Source: JAAFHB01 sp963675995 (GTDB taxonomy: Bacteria; Bacteroidota; Bacteroidia; Bacteroidales; Prolixibacteraceae). Taken from it: a DNA stretch of 64,000 nucleotides. The position numbers and the translations under genes are program-made. Shown piece by piece: positions 52,930 to 61,166 of the stretch. The notes beneath the pieces are model-generated. The model saw only the letters and a program-made list of their open reading frames with translations. It was not told the origin of the DNA and did no database searches. How positions within the stretch are numbered: position 1 is the first letter of the stretch; the number at the start of each line of letters is the position of its first letter. The stretch lies in assembly GCA_963675995.2 (NCBI GenBank), contig CAXXIY010000002.1, positions 682,001 to 746,000 of the forward strand, in the 5' to 3' direction.

Positions 52930-55152
52930 CTATAAATTAAGAGATTCATCTTCGGATTTATACTGGCAAGGAATCGTAAAATAAAAAGTGGACCCCTTAC
53001 CTTCATCGCTTTCTACCCACAATTTCCCTTTGTGTTTTTCGATAAAATCCTTGCAGATAATCAATCCAAGGCCTGTGCTAGTTTCCCCGTCAGTTCCCTT
53101 TCGGCTGGTATTGATATCCAATCGGAACAGACCATCAACCAAGGATTTGTCCATCCCGATTCCGGTATCTGAAACAGATATTTCCACCATATTATCTGCC
53201 GTTTTCCTGGCTGAAAGGGTTATCTTTCCTCCTTTTTTTGTAAATTTCAATCCATTCGAAACAAGGTTCCGAATGACCGATTGTAGCATATAAATGTCAC
53301 CCAGTATCGATATCTCCTCCGTAGGGCTCCAGACGATTTCGATCCCCTTACTTGAGGCTAAATCCAGCAACATTGAAATACTGTCCTTTATAACGGGGCG
53401 AAGTTCCAACTCTTTTGGGGTGAAAGGAATCAGACCTTGTTGCAATCTTGTCCATTCAAGCAGGTTTTCCAGCAACCGGAAGAGGTTGGTAGCAGAGTTT
53501 CTCATGCTCTCAGCCATAGATTTGATCTCCGAGGTACTGAGTGAGGGTAGTTCTTCGACCATAATCTGTGTGAGACCTAAAAATCCATTGAAAGGACTTC
53601 GCAAATCATGGGAGATGATAGAAAAGAATTTATCTTTTTCGGTATTGAGTTTCTGAAGTTCCTCATTTTTACGTTTGATCTCTTCATCAGCATGTTTACG
53701 GTCGGTAATCTCACGACCAATACCCAGTAAACCGGTAATTTCTCCTTTTTTGTTGTGCATCGGAATTTTTGAGGAGAGGAGCCACCTTTTCGCTCCATTC
53801 TCGTCTATCATCAATTCTTCGCAGTTCAATACCGGCATACCAGTTTGGATCACCGATTGGTCGAGCGCTACGAAACTTTCAGCAAGTTCTTTCGGATAAA
53901 AATCAAAATCATTTTTTCCAAGGACTTCAGCCTCTGATTTAGCCCCCATGTACCGGATATCGGTTAAATTGGCGAGTGTCTTACGACAGGCAGTATCCAT
54001 ACAATAGATCGAATCGGGGATATTATCTATTACAGTACGAAGTAGAAATTTTTCATTTTGTAGCTCCAATGTTAATTCTGAAGCAATTTGCTGTGCTTTA
54101 CTGCTGGTGTTAAACAGTGATTCAGACAACAAAAACAATAAAACACTGATCAGGATACCTCCAAAAAGGACAAATAATACATTACTTTGAAAAAAGGTAG
54201 ATTTCTGGTTTGACTGAATAAAATGTAACAACCAAATCTTTCCGTTAAATGTAACCGGGAGGATGAGATTCCGATTGGAGGATTCATTCTTTTTTAATTG
54301 ATCATCTACCTGGCTGTTAAATAATAATGATGAAACAGAAAGGCTGTCATCATAAATTTTCAAGTGAATTTCCTCCTTGGGTTTTGAATCTTTTTGTTGT
54401 AAAATGCCCTTCATCAGATCGTTCATCCGATAAGGGGAATATACCCAGCCAAGTATCGATGCACGGCGCTGTTCCAAGGTATTTACATTAACTCCATTCC
54501 GGTAAACAGGGACATACATTAACGCGCCTGTTTGGATATCCTCTTTTGGCTCCCCCACCAGGGTTACTTTCCCTGTGAGTACGGCGAGATTACTATCACG
54601 TGCCAGTTCCATCGCTTTTCTCCAGGTTGGTTCAGAATATCCATCAAAACCAAAAGCATTTTGGTTCAGACCCGAAAAAGGTTCAATATAAATGACTGGT
54701 GCATAGAGCGCTCTATTTCCGGATGGCTTTATTGTATAATTGGAAAACCCTTCCTTTCGTATGGATTGTATATGTTGTTCCAATTGATTACCGGGAATAA
54801 TAACAGCATAACCAAGACCCTGAATCCCCGGAAGATTCTTATCTATTTCGGAGTGTTCATTAAATAATTTCCAATCTTCACGCGTTACAGAATCTGAAGC
54901 GGCAAACAAAGCTGAACCCGTTCTTAAAAGCTGGGCATTAGCATGAAGACGTGATGAAATTTTAGTTTTAATTTCATTGCACGAAGATGCAAATTCTATT
55001 TTTTCCTGAATCTCAACCTGACTTTGGGTATAACAGGTGGCAATTACAGTCAGAATCAAACCTGCTATTAAGATTGCCAGAGCTTTCCGGTTATTTCTGG
55101 ATCTATTTTTGGTTAACAGCAACTGATCTTTTAAAAAGGCTGAATTCAACAT
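52930..55152 (-). CDS. Membrane histidine kinase, CHASE-PAS-HK
   Basis: A 740-residue sensor kinase. TM1 (about 26-44), an extracytoplasmic CHASE domain (about 60-270, with GIQGLGYAVIIPG and YAPVIYIEPFSGLNQNAFGFD), TM2 (about 325-347), one PAS domain with PAC (about 370-490, ending GREITDRK), HisKA with IISHDLRSPFNGFLG (His about 515), and HATPase_c with IRNLVSNGLKF and TGLGLIICKDFIEKH. No receiver domain is attached. CHASE domains bind small extracellular ligands such as cytokinin-like or peptide compounds; the ligand here is unknown. The macro-GNAT gene starts one base after its stop, and a kinase remnant lies 23 bases upstream. Confidence 0.95.
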   Translation of the reverse strand: MLNSAFLKDQLLLTKNRSRNNRKALAILIAGLILTVIATCYTQSQVEIQEKIEFASSCNEIKTKISSRLHANAQLLRTGSALFAASDSVTREDWKLFNEHSEIDKNLPGIQGLGYAVIIPGNQLEQHIQSIRKEGFSNYTIKPSGNRALYAPVIYIEPFSGLNQNAFGFDGYSEPTWRKAMELARDSNLAVLTGKVTLVGEPKEDIQTGALMYVPVYRNGVNVNTLEQRRASILGWVYSPYRMNDLMKGILQQKDSKPKEEIHLKIYDDSLSVSSLLFNSQVDDQLKKNESSNRNLILPVTFNGKIWLLHFIQSNQKSTFFQSNVLFVLFGGILISVLLFLLSESLFNTSSKAQQIASELTLELQNEKFLLRTVIDNIPDSIYCMDTACRKTLANLTDIRYMGAKSEAEVLGKNDFDFYPKELAESFVALDQSVIQTGMPVLNCEELMIDENGAKRWLLSSKIPMHNKKGEITGLLGIGREITDRKHADEEIKRKNEELQKLNTEKDKFFSIISHDLRSPFNGFLGLTQIMVEELPSLSTSEIKSMAESMRNSATNLFRLLENLLEWTRLQQGLIPFTPKELELRPVIKDSISMLLDLASSKGIEIVWSPTEEISILGDIYMLQSVIRNLVSNGLKFTKKGGKITLSARKTADNMVEISVSDTGIGMDKSLVDGLFRLDINTSRKGTDGETSTGLGLIICKDFIEKHKGKLWVESDEGKGSTFYFTIPCQYKSEDESLNL

Positions 55153-55175
55153 TGATGATTAAAAATATTTTTTTA

Positions 55176-55901
55176 TTAATAATAACAATTTATCCTCTTA
55201 CTGAAAGGATTCGAGATGTAATTATTGCATCCGGCATTAATTAACTCAGCTTTGTTATTGGAAAGTGCATATGCTGTTTGTGCAATTACATCTGCTTTGG
55301 GGTTAAAATGTCTGATTTGTCTTACTTCTTCGGCACTGTTCGTTTCCGGCGTTTTTATATCCATGAGGACCAGATCGATATCACGGTTATTCCGGCATGC
55401 TTCAATCCCTGATCTTACACTTATAATGTCTTTGCAAAAATGATTGATCTCATTCTTGCTATTTAGAACAGGAGAAATGTTGGCATTCTCCCAATAAAAC
55501 TGACCGTTTCTTAGTACTGAGCGTTCTTTCCTAAATATTTGTTCTCCTACATGGTTCAACTCGAGAAAAGTTCCCTTTGTTGAAAGTGTGAAAGATCCTG
55601 ATGGTGCAAAATCAAAAAGTTCGGTATATTTTTCAACAGCGCTCTCTGCCTGCTCTTTTGCAAGTAGAAGCTCTGGATTTTGCATTTCCGGTTCCATCTG
55701 ATGTACCCCCAATTCAAATGCAAGTTTTTTCAACTCTTCTTCAGATGCGTTGGCAGTATTACGATCTGTAGAATGAGGAGAAACAGGGATTTTACGAAAA
55801 CGAATTGATGCAGAAGGTAACGACTTAAATCTAAGTGTCTTCTCTGCTTTTATACGAAGAATTGCTGAGATAGCCTGCTTTAAGTTTTTCATACTCATCA
55901 A
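55176..55901 (-). pseudogene. Remnant of a hybrid histidine kinase (PAS and REC pieces only)
   Basis: A 241-residue open frame made of fragments. The N-terminus is charged and helical. Residues about 90-130 are the start of a PAS domain (YTELFDFAPSGSFTLSTKG). It then jumps to the end of a PAS/PAC (YWENANISPVLNSKNEINHF), and from there directly to the second half of a receiver domain (DIDLVLMDIKTPETN ... NAGCNNYISNPFSK). HisKA, HATPase_c and the receiver's first strand with its acid pair are absent, and the conserved receiver Lys is Asn (SNPFS for EKPFS). The pieces match the style of the kinase at 33751-37299. It is annotated as a remnant; the lack of stop codons suggests either recent deletions or a reused fragment. 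Confidence 0.7.
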
Positions 55902-56001
55902 TTAGTTCATGTTCAATTTGGTCAACTCCTAAATGTAAAAGTACTTCTTTCTTTTACAATCCTCTGTTATTGAAATCAAAAGAACGTTCTCTATTTGATG
56001 A

Positions 56002-58458
56002 CTATCTGATTTGTGCCCCCACTTCACGCTCGTAAACATTGATTAACCGGCTCATTGTTTTTTCTATTTGTTTGTCATTTAGTGTTTTTTCGTTGTCCTG
56101 CAGGATGAAGCTGAGGGCATATGATTTTTTCCCTTCCGGAAGATTTGCTCCCTGGTATACATCGAAAATATTCACACTGCGCAATATCTGCCTTTCTGCC
56201 TTGAAAGCTAATGCTTTAAGGGTACTAAACTGCACCTCCTTGTCAATAAGCAAAGCAAGATCTCTCCTTACTTCCGGATACTTCAGAAGAGGAGTATAAC
56301 TTACTTTTTTGTTGCTTATTGCCTTTAAAATCAATGTCCAGTTAAGATCGCCATAGAAAACGTCTGTATTGATATTTCCATTCTTTAGAATCGTATTACT
56401 AATAAAACCTATTCTACCTAATGTTATATTATTCCTTCGGTATTCAAGTCCTTCCGAAAAGATATCGTTCGATATCGATTCGATAGAACAGCTATCAGGA
56501 TTTATACCAAGTTTTGAGAGGATATTTTCGACATTGGCTTTCAAGGTGAAAAAGGTGGTGGGCTCCTCTTTCACTTTCCAGTTGTCAGACTCCTTATTGC
56601 CGGTGATCCAAATTCCGATGTGCTCATCCTCGCGGTAGTTCTTAACCGGATGATCAAAGGTTTTACTGCCGTCGAATTGATAGACATTTCCGAACTCATA
56701 CAGACGAAGGTTGGAATTTCGGAAGTTCGTATTACGATTGATTGCTTCCAGTCCGCCGAAAAGTAGCGTCTGGCGCATTCCATTCAGGTCGGAACTCAAC
56801 GGATTGAAAAGTTGCACGGTATTTTCCGGTTTGAAAGATTCAAGCCGGTCGTAATAAACCAATTTTGTCAGCGAATTGGACATGATTTCGTTAAATCCTC
56901 TTGCACTGAGTTGTTCAGAAATGAGGTTCTGCAACTTCATCTTATCAGGCTGAGGGGCATGTTGAATCGTCGATTTGGGTGACGGATTTGGTTCCACATT
57001 GTTGTAACCATAAATCCGAAGCAACTCCTCGATAATATCAACTTCCCTTTTTACATCCACCCGGTAGGGAGGAACAGCCAGGCTTAATCCTTCTGCGGAC
57101 TCCTCCCTGATCTCAATTTCGAGTGAAATTAAAATGTGTTTTATCGTCTCCCTTGGAATCTCCTTGCCAATAAGACGGTTGATATTTGACCAGGTAACAT
57201 CTACGGGGAAAAATTCCAGAATTGAGGGATCAGCAACAATATCGACAATATCCGAAGAAATTTTACCGCCAGCTATCTCCTTGATTAGCAATGCTGCACG
57301 TTTTAGTGCGTATATGGTTCCATTTGGATCGACTCCCCGCTCAAAGCGGAACGATGCATCTGTATTCAATCCATGGCGACGGGCAGTTTTACGGATATAA
57401 ACCGGGTTGAAACAGGCGCTCTCCAAGAAAATCCGTGTTGTCTTCTCCTTCACCCCTGAATGTAACCCGCCGAAGACACCTCCGATACACATTGCATCTT
57501 CATCGTTACAAATCATCAGATCCTTGTCTGATAACTCCCTTTCAGTGCCGTCAAGGGTGATAAATTTTGTGCCGGTAGCCATTGTTTTTACAATTACCCG
57601 GTTCCCTTTTATCTCTGAAGCATCAAAAGCATGAAGTGGCTGGCCCGTTTCGTGCAGAACGTAATTGGTTACATCCACGATGTTATTGATCGGACTCTGA
57701 CCTATCGCCTTAAGCCTGTTCTGCAACCATTCGGGTGATTCCTTTACGATAACATCCGAAATGGTTAAACCGCTATATCTTGGGCAAGCTTCGGGGTTTT
57801 CGATCGAAACTGGAATGGTAAGATTAAGATTGTCAATTTTAAATTGATCTATCGTTGGCCTGATATATTTAACAGACTCTTTTTGATTTAAAAACGCCGC
57901 AAGATCACGAGCCACACCAATATGTGATGCACTATCGATCCGGTTGGGGGTAAGATCGACTTCTAGGACAAAATCACTCTGAATATTGAAGAAATCGCTG
58001 GCAGGCGTTCCCGGAATTGCATCCTGGTTTAATACCATGATCCCACTGTGATCATATCCAACACCAATTTCATCTTCCGCACAAATCATTCCCATCGAAA
58101 TTTCGCCCCTGATTTTTGATTTCTGAATGGTAAATTGTTCCCCGTCTTTGTAAAGAACAGTTCCAACTATGGCCACAATAACCTTTTGACCTGCGGCAAC
58201 ATTGGGTGCACCACAAACAATAGGCAGGTTTTCATCTCCACCAACATTAACAGTGGTCACACTCAAATGGTCAGAATTGGGGTGTCTTTGGCAAGTGATA
58301 ACCTCGCCCACAAAAAGTCCTTTTAATCCACCTTTAATTGTTTCAACCTCTTCGATATTTCCTGTTTCCAGTCCGAGTCGCGTAAGGGTAGCTGCAACTT
58401 CGGCAGGAGAGAGTTCAAGATTAAGATAATCTTTCAGCCAGCTATAGGATATATTCAT
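56002..58458 (-). CDS. pheT: Phenylalanine-tRNA ligase beta subunit
   Basis: An 818-residue subunit of the alpha2-beta2 enzyme charging tRNA-Phe. It starts MNISYSWLKDYLNLELS; the EMAP-like tRNA-binding domain includes LSVTTVNVGGDENLPIVCGAPNV (about 60-95), the editing B3/B4 region and B5 follow in the middle, and the C-terminal ferredoxin-like anticodon-binding domain ends YEREVGAQIR. Length is normal. pheS is not adjacent, as in many Bacteroidota. A full promoter lies directly upstream. Confidence 0.97.
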   Translation of the reverse strand: MNISYSWLKDYLNLELSPAEVAATLTRLGLETGNIEEVETIKGGLKGLFVGEVITCQRHPNSDHLSVTTVNVGGDENLPIVCGAPNVAAGQKVIVAIVGTVLYKDGEQFTIQKSKIRGEISMGMICAEDEIGVGYDHSGIMVLNQDAIPGTPASDFFNIQSDFVLEVDLTPNRIDSASHIGVARDLAAFLNQKESVKYIRPTIDQFKIDNLNLTIPVSIENPEACPRYSGLTISDVIVKESPEWLQNRLKAIGQSPINNIVDVTNYVLHETGQPLHAFDASEIKGNRVIVKTMATGTKFITLDGTERELSDKDLMICNDEDAMCIGGVFGGLHSGVKEKTTRIFLESACFNPVYIRKTARRHGLNTDASFRFERGVDPNGTIYALKRAALLIKEIAGGKISSDIVDIVADPSILEFFPVDVTWSNINRLIGKEIPRETIKHILISLEIEIREESAEGLSLAVPPYRVDVKREVDIIEELLRIYGYNNVEPNPSPKSTIQHAPQPDKMKLQNLISEQLSARGFNEIMSNSLTKLVYYDRLESFKPENTVQLFNPLSSDLNGMRQTLLFGGLEAINRNTNFRNSNLRLYEFGNVYQFDGSKTFDHPVKNYREDEHIGIWITGNKESDNWKVKEEPTTFFTLKANVENILSKLGINPDSCSIESISNDIFSEGLEYRRNNITLGRIGFISNTILKNGNINTDVFYGDLNWTLILKAISNKKVSYTPLLKYPEVRRDLALLIDKEVQFSTLKALAFKAERQILRSVNIFDVYQGANLPEGKKSYALSFILQDNEKTLNDKQIEKTMSRLINVYEREVGAQIR

Positions 58459-58483
58459 TATATTTGATAATAAAAATAATTGG

Positions 58484-58515
58484 CAAAGATATGCAATCTG
58501 CCATCAATGCCCAAA
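58484..58515 (-). promoter_or_regulatory. Promoter of pheT
   Basis: On the minus strand: TTTG (58512-58515), 20 bases, TATCTTTG (58484-58491), an exact fit to the Bacteroidota consensus. It lies 26 bases before the start codon, leaving a leader of about 20 bases, too short for an attenuator. Confidence 0.75.
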
Positions 58516-58844
58516 TCTGAAAACAGATGTCTCGTTCTCTCACCGACTATTTTGCCCGTTTGTGAACCGATTTATGAGAAAGACAGATCGTTTTTACAAT
58601 TTTTATCTTTTGGATTTAGATGATCAGGATATTACTGACTTATGATGCCTAATTGCCTAATTTGCTGATATTTTGCCCTGGAAAATAAATTTATTAATTT
58701 TTTTTATCACAATTTCCAGAAAACTATTTTTTTAATATATCGAATTATTATTTTACACCTCAGAAAATAGGGGAGATTTATGAATGATATTAAATCTTAA
58801 TTTGTTGGTATACAATTTATTAATAAAAATCTTAATCGGAATAT
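58516..58844. other. AT-rich intergenic region
   Basis: Between the pheT promoter and the acidic small-protein gene. It is strongly AT-rich with long T and A tracts. No gene, repeat or convincing promoter for the downstream gene was found. Confidence 0.4.
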
Positions 58845-59207
58845 ATGATGGTACAAAGTAATAAACCACGCATTGTTAAGGACTATGACAAGCTTCCGCT
58901 TGATGTTCAAGGGCAGATCAAGTTAAACTATCCCCATGGTTTTGCAGGAAATCTGATCACTTACATCAATGCGAAAGGGAAAGTCGTGTCTGCTTTGCCC
59001 TACGAAACGGAGGATTTTTATTATCTTGTTCGAATGACACTTGAAGAAGCAAATAACATCGTTGAAAATGATGATGATTTCAATGATGACGGAATTCTTC
59101 GGGATGATTTTGCCTTGCAGGAGTTCGAAGGACATGATGATGTTGATGAGGATGTCAACGATATTCCGGATGACCTGCCCGAAGATGATGATGACGATGA
59201 TATTTAA
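58845..59207 (+). CDS. Small protein with acidic tail, unknown function
   Basis: A 120-residue protein with a compact N-terminal part (PRIVKDYDKLPLDVQGQIKLNYPHGFAGNLITYINAKGKVVSALPYETEDFYYLVRM) and an Asp/Glu-rich C-terminal third ending in a run of Asp. I do not recognise a named domain; it looks like a conserved Bacteroidota protein. No signal peptide, so cytoplasmic. Two ATGs in tandem (58845, 58848) make the start ambiguous by one residue. It is a single gene closed by a strong terminator. The acidic tail could mimic nucleic acid or bind a basic partner, which is a guess. Confidence 0.75.
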   Translation: MMVQSNKPRIVKDYDKLPLDVQGQIKLNYPHGFAGNLITYINAKGKVVSALPYETEDFYYLVRMTLEEANNIVENDDDFNDDGILRDDFALQEFEGHDDVDEDVNDIPDDLPEDDDDDDI

Positions 59208-59235
59208 TTAAAGTTTGACCTTAATAAATAATGAA

Positions 59236-59264
59236 ATGCCGGTTTTATACCGGCGTTTTGTTTT
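59236..59264. terminator. Terminator between convergent genes
   Basis: Stem GCCGGT/ACCGGC (59238-59243 with 59249-59254), with a short A/T loop, then GTTTTGTTTT on the plus strand. It closes the acidic small-protein gene and lies just before the miaA stop from the other side. Confidence 0.7.
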
Positions 59265-59265
59265 A

Positions 59266-60180
59266 TTACTGACCCTCTTGGTTTAAATGCTGGTTGATGG
59301 TTGCGATGATTTCATCTTTCATTCCGGGGGTAAACCAGGTGATTTCCGGATCACGCCTAAACCAGGTTAATTGTTTACGTGCATATTTTCTTGAATTAGC
59401 TTTAATCTTCTCGCGAGCCTCGTCAAGGGTTATTGTACCATCTATGTGGTCGAATATCTCGCGATATCCAACCGTATTCAAAGAATTGAGATGCCGTAAT
59501 GGATAAAGATTAATCACCTCTTCCTCAAGTCCTTCCTCAAACATTTTATCTACCCGCTGATTGATTCGGTTGTAAAGGACAGCGCGATCGCAATTAAGTC
59601 CGATCTTTAGGATTTTGAAGGGGCGTTTCCTGGAAGGATTGGTCCGAAACGATGAGAAAGGACGGCCGGTCATCAGACAAATCTCCAATGCATGTAGAAT
59701 ACGCTTTGGATTTTTCAGATCAACCACCTTGTAATAATCCGGATCAAGTTCCCTGAGTTCATTAAGTAAATTCGCAATCCCTTCCGTTTCCATCCGCTTC
59801 ATAAGCGACTGACGCAGCTGTTGATCAACATTAGGCAGATCGTCCAGCCCTTTGCAAAGCGCATCAATATACAACATTGAACCACCTGTCATAATGACGA
59901 TATCCCTTTGCCTGAACAACTGTTCAAGCCGTTCAAGTGCTTCTGTCTCAAATTTGCTGGCATTGTAATAATCATGAATAGAGTGCGATCGGATAAAGTG
60001 GTGGGGAATTGTTTTGAGTGTCTTTGTATCAGGAACAGCAGTGCCAATGTTCATTTCCCTGTAGATCTGTCTCGAATCGCACGAGATGATCTCAGTTTGA
60101 AAATAACTGGCGATATCAATACTGAGGTCCGTTTTTCCTACACCTGTCGGACCAAGTAGAATTATAAGCGTTTTGGGCAT
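59266..60180 (-). CDS. miaA: tRNA dimethylallyltransferase
   Basis: A 304-residue enzyme adding dimethylallyl to A37 of tRNAs reading UNN codons. P-loop GPTGVGKTDLSIDIA (about 8-16), the catalytic Asp in SCDSRQIYREMNIGTA, TGGSMLYIDALCKGLDD, and the tRNA-binding NTVGYREIFDHIDG and RKYARKQLTWFRRD blocks are all present. Its start is 3 bases after the stop of the pRiA4b ORF3-like gene, so the two are one operon. Confidence 0.97.
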   Translation of the reverse strand: MPKTLIILLGPTGVGKTDLSIDIASYFQTEIISCDSRQIYREMNIGTAVPDTKTLKTIPHHFIRSHSIHDYYNASKFETEALERLEQLFRQRDIVIMTGGSMLYIDALCKGLDDLPNVDQQLRQSLMKRMETEGIANLLNELRELDPDYYKVVDLKNPKRILHALEICLMTGRPFSSFRTNPSRKRPFKILKIGLNCDRAVLYNRINQRVDKMFEEGLEEEVINLYPLRHLNSLNTVGYREIFDHIDGTITLDEAREKIKANSRKYARKQLTWFRRDPEITWFTPGMKDEIIATINQHLNQEGQ

Positions 60181-60183
60181 TAT

Positions 60184-60711
60184 TTACATTACTTCGCCGA
60201 TCTCACCATAGATCATATTTAGATCCTCCAACTCTCCAAAATCTGTAAAAACATTTTGAAGTTCCGAGTCCTGGTCAGCAAGCAAATCCGAATTGTATCG
60301 GTTTGATACACTTTGAGCAGGAGCAATTCCCCTGTTATAGGAAACGATTGGTGTGTTAAGATTATTGGCCATAACTATCTCATTTAACTCAATATACAAC
60401 GATTTCTGGTTCGTGACATCAAAAACATAGATTATTTTGTCCTCTATCTGGCTAAGATGATCCCCAAGTTTTTCATTTTTCATCAGTAACGTAGGACCCT
60501 GTTTTGACGGGCTGTGCGGAAACATTGCAATTTCAACCCCTTTATCCCACTCCTCGTCAGCCAGAAAAAATGTGGCAAGCTCAGATGGATCGTAATTGCA
60601 AACGTCCTGAATTATTTCATGGAGTTCAAAAAAAGTATTCTTTGTATCTGCTTCGATGTGCAAGGCAAAATCTTCGACTCTATCTGAAATGATCCTAAAT
60701 TTAAATACCAT
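60184..60711 (-). CDS. pRiA4b ORF3-like (IS1096 TnpR-type) domain protein
   Basis: A 175-residue protein of the PRiA4_ORF3 family: MVFKFRIISDRVEDFALHIEADTKNTFFELHEIIQDVCNYDPSELATFF and KLGDHLSQIEDKIIYVFDVTNQ match the family's beta-grasp-like core. The family is often labelled as an IS1096 passenger protein, but nothing else of a transposon is here and the gene is tightly joined to miaA (3-base gap). A housekeeping role linked to translation or RNA is inferred from that coupling. The C-terminal part is acidic and not conserved-looking. Confidence 0.82.
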   Translation of the reverse strand: MVFKFRIISDRVEDFALHIEADTKNTFFELHEIIQDVCNYDPSELATFFLADEEWDKGVEIAMFPHSPSKQGPTLLMKNEKLGDHLSQIEDKIIYVFDVTNQKSLYIELNEIVMANNLNTPIVSYNRGIAPAQSVSNRYNSDLLADQDSELQNVFTDFGELEDLNMIYGEIGEVM

Positions 60712-61116
60712 CTTATTTGACTTTGCTAAACAAACCTTACCGGAATTGGGGCTAAAGGTATATCCGGGTTGGGTCCATTGGATTAAAATAAGTATTAAAA
60801 AATGTTAACTTGAAAATATTTGACTATAAATGATTGTTTAATAGTCTGTTAGACCTAAATTGCCCGGTTTTTTAAGATCAGGCAATCAGAACTCTTCGCG
60901 AACTTATCTGTTTGATATTGATATATATATCTTCTAATGTTAAATCATTCTTCAAGTATATAATTTAACAGTTAAATATGATTAGTTAAACAGAGTCAAC
61001 CACCCGACGTCAGATCTTTCGCATTTTATTTAAATATTGATCAGCAGTAGGATCAATTATAGCGTTAATAAATCTGCAAATTTCTGAACAATAGGATGTT
61101 TGGTTCGAAAAGTATA
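60712..61116. other. Gene-free AT-rich region
   Basis: About 400 bases with no open frame of note. It contains short AT palindromic words (for example TTTAACAGTTAAA near 60964) but no repeat family, tRNA or convincing promoter for the minus-strand miaA unit. Confidence 0.4.
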
Positions 61117-61147
61117 GAAAAAAAGCCGGATTTAAAACCCGGCTTTT
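61117..61147 (-). terminator. Terminator after aconitase
   Basis: A perfect 9-bp stem AAAAGCCGG/CCGGCTTTT (61121-61129 with 61139-61147), 19 bases past the aconitase stop; on the minus strand it runs into seven T. Confidence 0.9.
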
Positions 61148-61166
61148 AGAATATTGGATTAGAATA

